From positions 79,118,905-79,182,904 of the forward strand of contig JAPFBE010000002.1 of assembly GCA_034336665.1 (NCBI GenBank): DNA of 64,000 nucleotides, in the 5' to 3' direction. The translations under genes were made by a program, and so were the position numbers. The notes under the pieces were generated by a model that was not told the DNA's origin, ran no database searches, and saw only the letters and a list, made by a program, of their open reading frames with translations. This DNA comes from Luscinia megarhynchos. Lineage: Eukaryota > Chordata > Aves > Passeriformes > Turdidae. Of this stretch, positions 23,192 to 36,500 are shown one piece after another. Positions within the stretch are counted from its first letter, which is position 1. Each line of letters starts with the position of its first letter.

Positions 23192-26100
23192 CATCCTTGT
23201 TGCTCTTCTGTGTTGACAAGGAATTGCTGATCAGTAGGATGAGTGATTATGTTTTCAATGTGTTTGTTGCACAGGTGAAGTTAGAGCTAATATGTGGCGT
23301 GAAAATAGGAGAATTGCCATGTCACAGATTTTGTTTTCTAAAAAGTGAAAATAACAAATTATGTTTGAAAAATACACTACAAACAATGGCAAGACTGAAC
23401 ATTTACTAGTTGTTTTGTTATGGTTTGTCATAAAATGAACAGAGAGGCAGGATAATGGGAATAGGCAATGATAAATTCTTCCTCCACAGTGTGGGATCCA
23501 GGAGTGTTTCTCCTGCTGGGACAAGACTCAGATGTGCATCATTTCCAGACAACCTTGGCTAGTTCTGCAGAGGAAACCCAGGCTCAAAGTCAAGAGGGAA
23601 CCTCAAAATGTTCCAGAAGGGCCCCAGAGCAGCCTCTCAGGGGACCAAAGCTGTGGAGGACACCTGCCACGTGATGCAGGTCCTGCCAATACGACCAAAG
23701 AGAAGTTGCATTTGCATTGCTTGGGTTTGGCAAAACTTGCATATTGCTTGACTGAAAATATCATTATCTCAAATATAAAAGTATTAATGTTTGGAACATT
23801 CCCAAGTGATCGTGCTTAATGACAAACCTTGGCAGTCTCTAGCAGACATAACATTTCAGCATTTCAGCAGTGACCCTTGGCTGCTAGGATAGTATAATGA
23901 AAGAAACAAAAGGTTTTGTATGATTTTTCTTGAATCTCATGAAAGGATTAGCTTTCTGTAAAGAAAAAGGTGTAAAAAGCAGCTCATTCAGCAATTTTCT
24001 ACCTGGAGCCTTATTCTTTTCCCATGCACATTGAAGGCAAAACCCCATTGATTTATGAGGGAGCAGATGATGCACTAATTTCTCCAGGTCACAGGAACTC
24101 AGTGCCGCCAGCATGAAGGAAATGGCAAGTTATTGTTTATGCAGTCACATTTGGCCAAACAACGGAAACAAGCTTACAGATTGTTGCAATGTCAATGCAA
24201 ATTATGGTAGTAATTAAAACCCATTTCCCATGATAAATCACTGTTGGAGATCCTTGAAGAGTATCAGAAATAGAAAAGAATTTCACAGCCACTGAAAGAA
24301 ATTCTGTTTCTCTCTGGGGAGAAAATGACATTCTTCACAGGCAGAGGAATGAAGCACAGTCTTGGCAAGGAATAACTAAGAGATAAAGATATTATGAAGT
24401 AATCAGGCAGTAATGCTTCAAAGGAATACTAAAAAAAAAAGACATTATTTCCTTTTTATTGGGATTAAATGCTTGTAATAACAGTATTGTTTTAACCTTG
24501 CCAATATGCTGTCAGTGTCAATTTTATTTAAAAGAAGGAAAAAAACAAAAGGCTATTATTACAAGGAATTCAAGCTGAAACAGTGAAACTTTATTGCTTA
24601 TATGATTGCATTTAAAATTAAAGTCTGTATGTCAAATGAAATCCTGGCACATACTCATACATTTCATAGGAGCTTTTGGGCTTGACATATGTGCCCCTGT
24701 GACAGTAATATCATCAAATAATGGAAACTTTGTACATCTATTAGAAAATAGCAATTTGGTAACAAATTTATATAGACTTGTTATACAGTGTCAGAAATAA
24801 GAATAATGGACATAGTACAAATCCAAACCATATGTTCCATGAAAGAGTATGTCCTGCCAGCATTTTTTAAAGCTATAAATTATCTATCACACTACCAATA
24901 AAGTACTGTAGAGGTAAGGTCGCTGACCCCAAAGCACTGACATTTAGTTCAAGAACCAACCCCTGCAGCTTAGCACTTCATCCAAATTTTCAAATGTGGA
25001 GAGGATCTCTTTTTCCTTTTCTTGTGATGTTTTCCCACAGGCTAGTCTGCTTGCTGACGTTTCCATGATAATGTTCTTCACATTCCGTCAATTTCCATTT
25101 AGTAGCTCTACTACAGTAACAGGAAACTTTTAGATCATCTCCTCTGTGTATACATCGAGGCGCTGTGTATGCTCTGTGTCCTCATAAGCATTTTCTTGGC
25201 TGGACCACTGGAAAATTTCCCTACTTTCAGCTTGCTAAATGTTGATAGTTTGGGGATAATGGTGCCACAGGTCTGGTGGTCCTATGTGCGGAAGAGAGCC
25301 GTAAGGAATCACTTTCTTTCAGCAGAATAAGGGGCAGAGTGGCTGGAGGGATAGGCTTTGCAGCTCTGACCCAGGTCCATCAGGAGGCTGAACATCCACC
25401 AAAAGGTTGCATCTATACCAAACAAGAGGGAATGAGCAAAGTAACCAAAGTAGGAAAGACATGCAGAGCAAAAGATAATGGCATAAAGGAGATGAAAAGA
25501 GACTGCAAAAGTCTGAAAGTGATTTTTCATTGCAAGAAAAAGAGGCTGTGGTAACTTTGTTACCATTGCTTTTCATTTTTCCTCTTCTTGCTACTTGTGA
25601 TTCTGGCCAAATCCACCTGTGAAAGATTACAGATTGCATTCTCAGGTGGGGTAAATCAGCGTTGCTCCATTGGGCCCAGATGGCAACGCTGCTCCCCATA
25701 GGGGTTATTACTGTGCCTTGTAGTGTGGTCAGCCAGCTTTAAACACAGAAACTGAGAAACAGAAGCTGCTGCTTTCTCCTTACCCTGGTTTTAAAATGTC
25801 CTGCTTTCTAAGTATTTCAGTCTTACTGCTACAATAACCCTAACTGCTTCTCATTTCAAATATTTCTGCATTCTGCATTGCACTGGAACAGCACTGGGCA
25901 AACAGGCTGTGGACTGAAGAAGAAACATAAGCAGAGAAGCAGAGGGGGAAACATAATAATATTGCTTTGAGATTCTGCAGTTAAAGAGACTTTTCTGCAC
26001 CTCACGTGGTGTCAGTCCCCTTTCTCTCTTCAGGCTTCCTAGTTTACCAATAAACCAGATGACCTATGCTACAGAAGAACTTCCTTGCATATGAAATTTG

Positions 26101-26940
26101 CAGAAGAGCAGCCCACAAGACAACAGTTTTCCTTTTGTTCTTACACTTCTTATAGACTAGAAGCTGCTATTTATTCATGGAAACATGGATTTGCAATTCT
26201 CATGCAGGTACTGATCCAGCATTGTGAGTGAAAGACCTTCCACTTCAAAAGCAGATGCCAATTTGTATCTAAATGTGCTTTCATTCCTGTTAGACACAGC
26301 AAAGCTGTCAACACCATCCAGTTAGCTATTTATTCACAATGTTATGTATACATGTATAACATGGTAATAAGTGGTTTTTTGCAGGAATGTCTTTTTTTTT
26401 TTTTTTTCTCTATTATTGCACATAACCTTCCCAGTTTGCATTCCAGGTCAGGAATGCTCCAGGGGGTTACCTGGGGAATGGTTCTCCAGCTCACTAACAG
26501 GATCATCACTCATAAGCAAAAGGCTCTGAAGAGATTTTGCCATTCCTTCATTTTTCCCTTTTCATTAATACAATGTATGGAAGGTTTGGGGCAACTATAA
26601 CTCTGTCAGAGAGGTACGGCTTGAGAATCTTGGAAACTGAACAAGTTCAGCCTTGTTCCTTACTCCTGAAATCCAAATATTCACAAAGGAACTATTTGCA
26701 CAGTAAAGATACCTATCTGTACATTTTTCCTCCTTTAGATGAGGGTGAAGGAACTTTGATGTGAAGCTGAAGAGGAGGTCAGAGACAGAGACTATGAGCA
26801 GGACTGAGATGAATAAAGGCTCATCTACCCTGCACATTGAACCCCGTTCATGCAAACTTGACACGTTCCCTCCTATTGTGAGACTTTTTCACCTTGACAG
26901 TATGGTAGAAATGGGGATTAGTATAATATATTTATTTTTA
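23192..26940. other. Unique DNA, nothing recognised
   Basis: The longest frames are 95 codons (23532-23819, plus), 92 codons (25276-25554, plus) and 126 codons (25319-25699, minus). The latter two overlap on opposite strands. A T run of about 17 occurs at 26391-26407. AT-rich text at 24360-24560 looks non-repetitive. No exon could be supported. Confidence 0.5.
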
Positions 26941-27226
<286 letters not shown>

Positions 27227-28500
27227 ACCTTCCCCTCTTATGCTATGAATACAGATCCTCTGTAACTATTTTTCCCAAAAAAGCATCCTCTATTGCTTTT
27301 ATAGCTGGGAATTTCCCCTCTGTTTAATAACAGAATTAAATTCAGGTGGCTTAGTATAGTTTGATTTAGTTTGATTTGGTTTGGCATGGAAACATTAGGA
27401 TCATCTCAGGATTTTGTAATTCAGATGACACAGATCTGCAGACATGCCTAAAGCCTTTCAACAAATTTTGAGGGGACTGCAAATTTGGCAGTTTTGACAC
27501 AAACAAGCCAGTATGTCTGCATTTTTATTGACCAGTGGTCTCACAGTTGGTGGTGGGGAGTGCTTACAGCTCTCAGTGCAGCGAGATCAGTAGGAACTCA
27601 GCACCTCTGTAGCAAGGCCACAAGAAGACAGACACTCAAATCCTGGTGCTTGCCCAGAGATTTGTTGATGATAAGTTACAGGCAAACAGCTCATACATCC
27701 TAACACATAGAAAATTTTGTATAAATCAAACAGACTAATATACAGTGAAAATGTTGATGAATAATTTTTGACAATTGCAGCTCTCTCATGGTTGTTTTAG
27801 GTTTCAGCAGAGTTGCCAAAAATTCAGTCTTCACAGCAATTCATGGGAACATTTTCCTTGGTTTTGATCTGTGTGAGTTTAGCCTGGTAAATTTATGAAT
27901 ACTGTAAAAATCACAGAACAAAACTTATTCAGAGCTCTTGAACTTCACTTATTTTCCAAACTGAAACCCAAGTTGGGTCATATTTTGCTGTAGAGCTAGA
28001 AAATAATCTAGGTTTTTCTCAAAGCCTCCAGAGTCTAGGAGAACATTTTGATCATTGTGACCAATTTTTTTATGCAAGTTAACAACAGCTGGAGTCTAAT
28101 GCCAAGGTTTCATTAAACAACTTTTTCTAACTCCATACATTGACTTTCTCAGAAATGGTCTTCTGAACTGTTTTGGTGATCTAGGAATTAAAAAATTCTT
28201 AATTTTTCGACTAAAACTCCTACACTAAGCACCTTCTGTGTGATGAGGAACACTTGACTAATTCTTTTTCACTGTCTCAGATACACACCAATAAAATTTT
28301 AAACATTTGATAAATTACAGATTTCTGTAGTTATTATTAAGATTTATCTTGAAGATGAGAAGAAGTAATAATCTTGACTACCCAGAAAAATATTATTTAA
28401 ATCACTACTATTGAGTATAGCAGCGGAGTATCTTTTAAAAATTTTTAATAGCAAATCACCAATTTGCCTGTAATACAATCTAAGTGACCTACAAATTGTG
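27227..28500. other. Unique AT-rich DNA
   Basis: Nothing was recognised between the pyrimidine tract and the A14/TG repeat. The longest frame is 72 codons (27485-27703, plus) and is not recognised. Confidence 0.5.
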
Positions 28501-28568
28501 AAAAAAAAAAAAAATCTGTGTGTGTGTGTGTTTGGGTGGGTGTGTGTTTGTGTGTTTGGGTGTGTGTT
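28501..28568. repeat. A14 run followed by an interrupted TG repeat
   Basis: Fourteen A residues (28501-28514) are followed by TG dinucleotides broken by TTTGGG units (28516-28568). It is a compound microsatellite. Confidence 0.9.
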
Positions 28569-28838
28569 ATCAGAATCCTAAAGCAGATCACAGCAGTACC
28601 TGAATGGTTTCAATGGAATATTTCACTGATGAAAACATCCCATGAATTCTTTCTTGTTAGACTTTGGAACATTTACTTCGGCATGACCTTTACTACTTAG
28701 AGTGAAAACTGAATAAAAGATTGGAAACAAATGTTAATGGTAAACAGCAATATACTGAGCTGGAAAAAGTCGACAGGGATTATAACTGATCCTGATTTTA
28801 TTTAAGTACTTTATTTACATGATAAGAATTTTTACATA
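28569..28838. other. Spacer between two TG repeats
   Basis: About 270 bp of AT-rich DNA with no feature. Confidence 0.5.
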
Positions 28839-28865
28839 TGTGTGTGTGTGTGTGTGTGTGTGTGT
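28839..28865. repeat. (TG)13 microsatellite
   Basis: An uninterrupted TG run of about 13 units follows ACATA and is followed by AAAGG. Confidence 0.95.
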
Positions 28866-30359
28866 AAAGGTACCAGCACTCCTGTCCCTCTTTCTCAGGG
28901 ATCAGTTGTGTTTTGTCTGCCTGCATGGTGCTGATTTCTAACTACACTCTGCACCATGCATATGAAATAAATGGGACCTGGGAACTGTGAAACTTTATTT
29001 CCTTTCTGGTTCCTGTTTTTCTGGCCCCAGTGTTTGCTTAGTCTTCTTCACATGTACAATTCTCCAAAGGGACTTTCAGGGTTAGAAATATGTGCAGGAA
29101 ATAGCACAATTAGATTCAAGTTAGGAAACAACACAAACCTATATCTCAGGAAAAAACCATCCTAACTGCATAATCATCAGGAGGGAAATACTTGGAAGCA
29201 TTTGTGTTTATAAAGATTTAGAGGAGATAATAGGTAACAAATCAGATGACTTAGATCTTGTTATAGCAAAGAGTGCAGTTGGGTTTGTAAGCCATGTAGA
29301 CAGAGGCATTTTATCACCTCTCAGGGAGGGAGTTTTCTCTCTCAAGGTGCTGCAAGAGGCTTTCCTATGGCATTAGACACTCAGTGCCCTTCTGGGCTTC
29401 TTGGTTTGTGAGTAAAGTCTCAATCTCAGTGATAAGCCCCAGACATAGTTGAGATATAGAGAGAAACTCTAAAGGCTCAGAGAAGTAAATTCATATGTTT
29501 TAGCAAAACAAAGAGCACATATGATGGAGGAGGCAGATTCAGAGAAGGACATGTGAAAACACTTTAAGCACTTATAGGGCTTACTCTAAAGTCAGTCACT
29601 TTTTCAACTTGGCTGCCAATCCTTGGATGATTCTTTTTCCTCTCATACCTGTCCTGACCTCCAGGGCTTTGTTCCTTCATGGAGAAAGTGATTGTAGAAA
29701 TATTCAGGGTAAAGGAATGGAATAGAGGTGGAGACTTCTTATGCCATTATACCAGTTTATGCCTGACTCACTACACTGGAATGGGATTTCTCCTCATTGC
29801 TCAATCTGGCTAGTGTTGGCCAGGAACTATGAATAAAGGGTGGAAAATTCTTTGCTGTACCAGAAGAGCAACAAATACAGATGTATCAACACCGCTCCAG
29901 AAAATACCTGTCTTTTTATTGTTCCTGCCAAAATTGTTAAAAACCTTGTGCTCTACCTCATCCAGCTGGGTTGGAAACAGCAGCAAATGTTACTCAAGTG
30001 CTATCCAGAATCAGATAAAACCAAAACCGCAGCATGAGCAGTGGCTGAGGCCACTTCAGAAAATCATTGGCAAAAATATCCTAGCAGTGATACCTTCTGA
30101 AATGATACCTGAAATGATATTAATATCTCTGTGGATTTCCAAAACAGACTAGAAATGACAAAGGGACCACAAGAAAAGTACATGCTGTCAAAAACACACT
30201 GAAGTTCATGTGTGAAGATCTGTCCATTGAGAAATCCTGGTGATTAAGAGAAAAATGCAAGGAAGGACCCAACACAGCTTGAAAGAGCTATAATTTCAGG
30301 TATTTTATTAAAATTCATAGTGCTAATCGGAGAAATGTTGTAACACAGAAAGTTGCTAA
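28866..30359. other. Unique DNA, nothing recognised
   Basis: A 107-codon plus frame (29829-30152) and an overlapping 65-codon frame are present but not recognised. No repeat was seen before the CR1 3' end. Confidence 0.5.
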
Positions 30360-30510
30360 TGACAGAATCACAGAATGTGCTGAATTGAAAGGGAGTCACA
30401 AGGATAACTGAGTCCAGCTCCAGGCCCTGCACAGCACCATCCCCAAGAATCACACCATGTGCCCGAGAGCATTGTCCAAATGCATCCTGAGCTCTCTCAG
30501 GCTTGGTGCT
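30360..30510 (-). mobile_element. CR1 LINE, 3' end with two octamers
   Basis: On the plus strand GACAGAATCACAGAATGTGC is the complement of a CR1 end carrying two octamers, ATTCTGTG and ATTCTGTC. It is followed by typical CR1 3' UTR complement: GAATTGAAAGGGA, GAGTCCAGCTCCAGGCCCTG, ACCATGTGCCCGAGAGCATT and GGCTTGGTGCTGTGACCA. Similarity fades after about 30510, so only the last 150 bp of the element is present. It is a 5'-truncated, non-coding copy. Confidence 0.88.
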
Positions 30511-33500
30511 GTGACCATTCTCTATGTGTCTTATGTTCTGGTCAAACACAGAGCTAGACAGCACTCAAAATTTCCAACACCTAATTCTCTTTCTGCACTT
30601 CATGTTTTAACTGTCATGATCTAGCGGAAAAGGAGCCCTGCATGGATTTTTGGGCTGTACTGAGTATCTCTAACATCCTTGGACAGGCCAAGTCTTTTTC
30701 CAGCTCACATGCTGAGGCTCTGATCTGACATGGAGAAATGTTCCAGGAGTTGCTCTGCAGAGTCAGTGCCTGTTGTCTTGTAACCCTGAGGTCCATGAGA
30801 ACAGCTGGAAGCTTGGCATTTTGCTATCTGGATTGGTATGTATTATGCTATTCAAACCAGAATAACACCTGGAGAGTTCAGTCAAGGTGGGTTAAGAGCT
30901 ACATGAACATGTGAAACAGACAGGCAAGTGTTAGGCAAAAAGAATTATCACTGTTCCCATTTTCAGGGGAAAACTAGGAACCAATATCTCATTTTCAAGG
31001 AAGTTGAGGGAGTTTTGCATATGGTTTGCATAGTTTCTCTAGACTCCTTTAAAATTCCAGCTAAAGAGATGGTTTAGATTGCAGGGTTAACTTAACCTGA
31101 AAGCAGCTGAAGATGCAAAAAGGTAGGCTAGGAAATAGGCCTGTAGCAGTCTGCCTGGGTTACACAGGAACTCTGAACCATGCTATGCATATGTATCAAT
31201 AGGCATTTGAACTGGGATGTGTTTGTTGTGTTGCTTGTGTACAGCACAGCATGTTTCCATGGAGAGACTTGACCCTGCATGTTTAAAACATTTGCAGCAT
31301 CTCTTTGCAATCTCTGCAAAGTTGTACTGCTTAAAATAAAGCATTTCAAGAAATTGCACTGCCAGTTAAATGGCACTATTTTCTTCTACTGACTTTGAGA
31401 ATATACATTCCTTCAACAGCCAGAGCAAATATGAGTTTGAAGGTGTTTAAACAAATGTACACTTCAGTTGAAAGAAATTTGCAATAACTAGGTTCAATAA
31501 AAAATTCTAATTGTAGGCCTCAGGTTAAGTCCTGAAACACATTTTTTGGTCCCCATGTGTCTTGTTTCCAAGATGGCAGCACCTGGAAAAACATGCAGTT
31601 TGATTTTCGTGAGAGATGTGAGCTCTGATAGTCAGGACTGTGCTGCACCAGCCTGTTTTAGAAGTGGTGGCTAAGTTGCTGCAGTTTAAGTGGATGTCTT
31701 TTATGCTAGGGAATAAGAATGTGTTGGGCTAAGAAAAATACAGGCAATGAAATTCAGAAACCAACAGTCTCTTTCAATTGTCAAGCCAAAACTTTATGAA
31801 TATTGTGACAGCAAAACACTGCATCTTACTCTAAGGCTGTTTTTATCTAAATGTCCCCAAAATTGCATATTTTGATTTCTTCAGGGGGGAAAATGGGAAA
31901 AATAGACAGTGCTTTTTAGTACCTTCCCAAGTTTGCTGACATCCGTGTATAAGAAAATGCAATCCTTAAAGTAAATTGAAGTTTTAACAAGATTTTACCA
32001 ATTTCCTTATGAAGGTTGCCTTTTCCTTCACATGATTTCCTGTGGTGAAAGTAATCTCAGTGGTCCATGAACTCTACTTCCTCATCAGTTAAAGCTTACA
32101 GCAAAATCAAGTGCAAAATGTGAGCAGTTAATCCTTGCATGTGTAATAATGTCTGGTTTGTTGGTTTGTTTTTGGTTTTTTCTGTTGAGAAGCATTTTGC
32201 ATCATTTCAGTCACTGCTTCTAATGGTGGTAAATGCAAATGGGATGAACCAAGAGCTTCTTCCTGAAGGGCAGGTGATGAGCACTGTCCCTGCTGGGGCA
32301 CAGCAGGCTTTAGGAGGTTCACAAGCCATTCCTGCAGTGGGGAGTCTACAGCTGCCCTCCACAATAAATTAGTGTTAGTAAATTAGCATTGTTTGTTTTC
32401 TGTTTATTTCCACACCCCCTTCTCAGCTGAATTAAACGTGGTAATTAAACTGGACAACTAATAAATGGTGAGCCTAGGATGACTGGGGGCAGTGCTTTGA
32501 CATAAGGAAAAAGAAGCATCAAAAGTGCTGAGAAGAACAAGTAACAGGCAGAGCCCAGGCAGGCTTTCCCACAAAGCTCTGCCAATATGCCTCAGTCCTG
32601 ATTTACAGCCCTCCCGCGGCTCCCCTCTGAGCCGTGTCTGCTCCAGAAACTGTCAGTGGTGTGAAACAGCTTTAGGAGTTTTTGCAGGTGGACTCCTCTC
32701 TGCTCAGGGCTGCACTGAAGTCTTACGTGTCTCTGGACTGTAACATAAAAGGCAGAGTGGGGGAAAGCGAACACATTTTGCAGGAACTGATCTTACTCTC
32801 TGCTTTGCCATAGACTTCCCAAGTGGGTCTGGATAAGGTTTGTCATCTCGCTGTCTAAATTCCTTCTGTGTAGCTTGGGAATGGTAAGAGCAATATTACC
32901 TACCTGCTGCATAGCAGGGAGTGTGCTGGTTAATTACTGAGTGTTTATACAGTGGGGTCAGCAGAGAGAGTGCTATATGATAGCTAAATATTAGTATGAA
33001 ATCACAGTAGATAACTGCACATATCCTCCCTTGCACAGCATGGTGATATTTTATCTTCTTGTTACTTTGAGTCTCATTCTCCAAAAGCTGAAAATACTTA
33101 GTGTCTGTTTAAAAGAAATATTTCAAAGAACACATGCTGGTTTGAGTTGTTTCCCACTGTGCATAGCACCTGCACACAACCGACACTGGTGAGCTTTTTG
33201 CTTTAATAGAAAAGGTAAAATGAAGTGTTACTTCTCTTTAGGTTCTGTTAAAGGGAACACTATTAAAAATACTTGTTCCCTAGCCAACTTTCCCCCCTTT
33301 TTTCCCTGCAGTTGTATCTGCTTTGGTGTACATCTGTGCCTGAATGTGTTCCTCTTGCCTTTATGCCCTGACAGACATCTCCCATCAGAGGCAGGTTTAT
33401 GAGATGTGCCACTTCATTTTTGGAGGGAGAGGGAGGTTTGCATAAAAGATGAGGCCAGTTCCATTGTGACCACAGATGACATGGTGACTTCCTGCAGGCA

Positions 33501-36500
33501 AGGATGAAGCTGGGGTGGGTGAGCCAGGCTTGATGGGTCCTCAGCTGACTGTACAGATCTAGAGGTGATAAACACCTTTTATCACACAGGTTCGGGGGGG
33601 AAGGTGGAGCAGTAGCAGCTGCTGCAGCAGTGTTTTCAGTACTGCCCCCATAGCAGTGTGTCATCCGTCCCAGGGTGGCAGAATGGTTTTCTCTCCTCAA
33701 GCAGGTCAGTGTGTGTTGTTCAAGATGCAGGACAGTGCAAAGGCAAGAGTGGCACCTCTCACCGGGGCTGGGCATCTGGGGCTCGGAGCTGCCAGCTCTA
33801 GCATAGTGTAGCACAGACCATCCTGCTTCAGGGACACAACCAGTTGAGGAGTTTTTCTTCAAGAAGGAAGGTCAAGAGACACTGCTGTTTACTAGTGACC
33901 AGGGAAGTAGCTCACAAATCCAAGCCAAATGCACACAGCAACTCTTATATGTATAGAGCCTTGGGGGATAATATTGCTTGCGAAACAGAGGGGACAAAAC
34001 CAAGCTCTTTTCTGTCTCAGCCACTAAGGTGGACCAGCAGCTTGGAGAGGTACAGTGAAGGGGAGGTAAGTGCTGCAGACAGTTTTTAGAAAGGACTCAG
34101 TATTTCTGCCTATAAACAAGTGGACAGGCCACTGTGCCCTAAAGTTCCTACAAATCAAGGAATGATTATGTCAGACATCCTGGAAACATCATCTGGAAAT
34201 GGTGTCCATGGGGGCTAGTTTCCCACTGATTCCCTTCCCCTGCCTGACAAATTCTGTTGAAAAAATATGAAACACATTTAGAATGTGAGTTGTCTCGGGA
34301 TGATCATTCTTCTTATCCAGTGGGGAAAGACTTGGTGGGACCCAGCCACGTGGGGACTGTGCAATGATACAGAGAAAAGCCCCAGTTTCCTCTTGGTGCT
34401 GGAGATTTGGCACTGCAGGAAGGTCCAGGAAGGGTCTGTTGGGTGCTTCAGCAGGTACAGGCACAATCTAGGGTCCTGGTTCCTGTCAAGGTGGAACTGA
34501 TGTGCACTTTGTGGGGCCACGTCTTACTAACATATCCATGTGAAGTGCCACCAAACTGCTCCATGTCTCCAAAAAATGGCATTTCCCACAGGCAATCAGC
34601 ATGATGACCTACCCACAAAGGGCTCCCAGAACACCTCATCTCCTGGGAGGTTTGCTTTCTCCCACTCATAAAAAGATGATGTGTTCTTTAAGTCTGCACA
34701 CATGCCAGCATTCAGTCAGTCTTGGACTTCACCTCTCCAACACCTCAGTCACCTGGGCAGCAGCCACTGGATATGTAAGGCCTTTTGAAAACTAGCAGTG
34801 TCCTGTGTGAACTGTTTCTATGTAGAAAGAAGGGCACAGGTCCCTCTTGGACCCATGTTGTCATCTCAGGGAGACAGGCCTGGGACCACTGGCCATTGCT
34901 ATAAACAAGAAATCTGTGACTACTCCCTGAGCCCTAAGTTTTGAACTAAAACAAGATAGCCACAAGCAGACTGCTGAATTCACTCAGAAAGATGTGCAGA
35001 GAAGGACTGGGGGCAGGTTCCCCAAGAGGTGCAGTACAGCCTTTCCACCAGAACTCATCTGAGGTGGAAAATGAACCTTGCTCACACTCCTTGTGGTTCC
35101 TTGCTGCAAGCACAATATTTTCTTGTAATAGTGTCCAGAAGCAACGTCAAAGTAAAAAAGAGAAATAAATCCAACTGTGTGAAGCTCTCAGTTAATTTCC
35201 AAATATCTAATTTGGGTGACTGGTTGATCTGGCAAACGGGAATTTCGTCTTCTGGTGCCCTTCAAGCAAATCAGATGTAGTTCTGCAACATGGTTTTTAA
35301 CCCTTCAGGAGCAGGTGTGATAGCAAAATTCAAAGGCTTGTTATGTACAGAAACCAAACTAAATTCTGTTGTTGTCTCATCTGACATTGTCTCTTTCTCC
35401 ACTGGAAATGTGAAATAACTTTGTACCCTTTTTATTGAAGGCATTTTAGTGAGGGATAAAGGCAGTCACTATCTAAGAGGTGCAGCAAGGCAGAAATGTC
35501 TATACAGACTGTTACTACTAGTAACAAAATACTGGTACAAAAGTAGTTATGTTCATAATAAGCTCAACAGCAATGGCTTCGTTGTGTTTCCCAAACATTT
35601 GTGGAAGGTTCAACCAAGTTGCTTGGGCTGAGAGAGTGAGAAGGCTGGCAGAAGAAACCTTCTGGTGATACTGCTGATGGTGTCTCACCTCCTCTCTGCA
35701 AACCCAGTCATGGATTTGACCCAGATTGCAGCTTTGTGCCAGGACAAAATGCACCAGTTTAGGCCATGTGAGCCCCTCAGATACTAGAAGTTTTCAAATC
35801 TGGCCCCATGGGTGAAAATCTGGTCCACCAAAGCCACACCACTGAGCTCAAAAGAAGCCAAGAGAAAGTGTTTCATCCCAGTCAGGGATGGCATCCAGAA
35901 TCTAGGAGTCACAAGATCCAGTGTCTAGGAGTAAATAACACAAAAAGCACACACAGAAAACACCTACCAAAATGACTAGCTATGAAATTTATCTTTTACA
36001 TTTACAGTAGAGAATTTTACTCAGCTGTGAGCAGATGTGTATTAATGGATGGATTTAAAATGACTAAGCTCAGACAGATCACAAATGTATTTTGGCAATA
36101 TAATCCACCAAGTCATACTTATGACAGAACATGCCCAATAACACTAATATTTCAAGAGAGCTTTAGAAAGAGACAAGATTTACTAGTTGAGAATAAGAAA
36201 TAAGGTTTGATATTTAAATGTACAGGGACTTAAACATTTGGATGAGGAGGTAGGAGTAATGCTGTGAAAGGTTTTCAAAGTTCAAACAAAGAATCCTGAA
36301 GTCAGCTCTTAGCCAGATATGCTGAATTGAGTTATGTACACCCATACAATTACAGTGGTTTCTGTACATGTGCAAGAGTCAAGCTGCTGCATATTTTTTG
36401 TGCAGTGGTGGTCAGTTGTGGCTTTTGCTGGTAGCAAAATTTTAGATTGTTCACAATATCTCATAGACACTGGTTTGTGCAATTCTGTGGCTGCCATGTA

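Noticed and set aside
33263..33862. 199-codon minus-strand open frame
   Set aside because: It contains a CAG/CTG-like Ala run and no family motif. No coding signature is visible, and it is probably an accidental open stretch.
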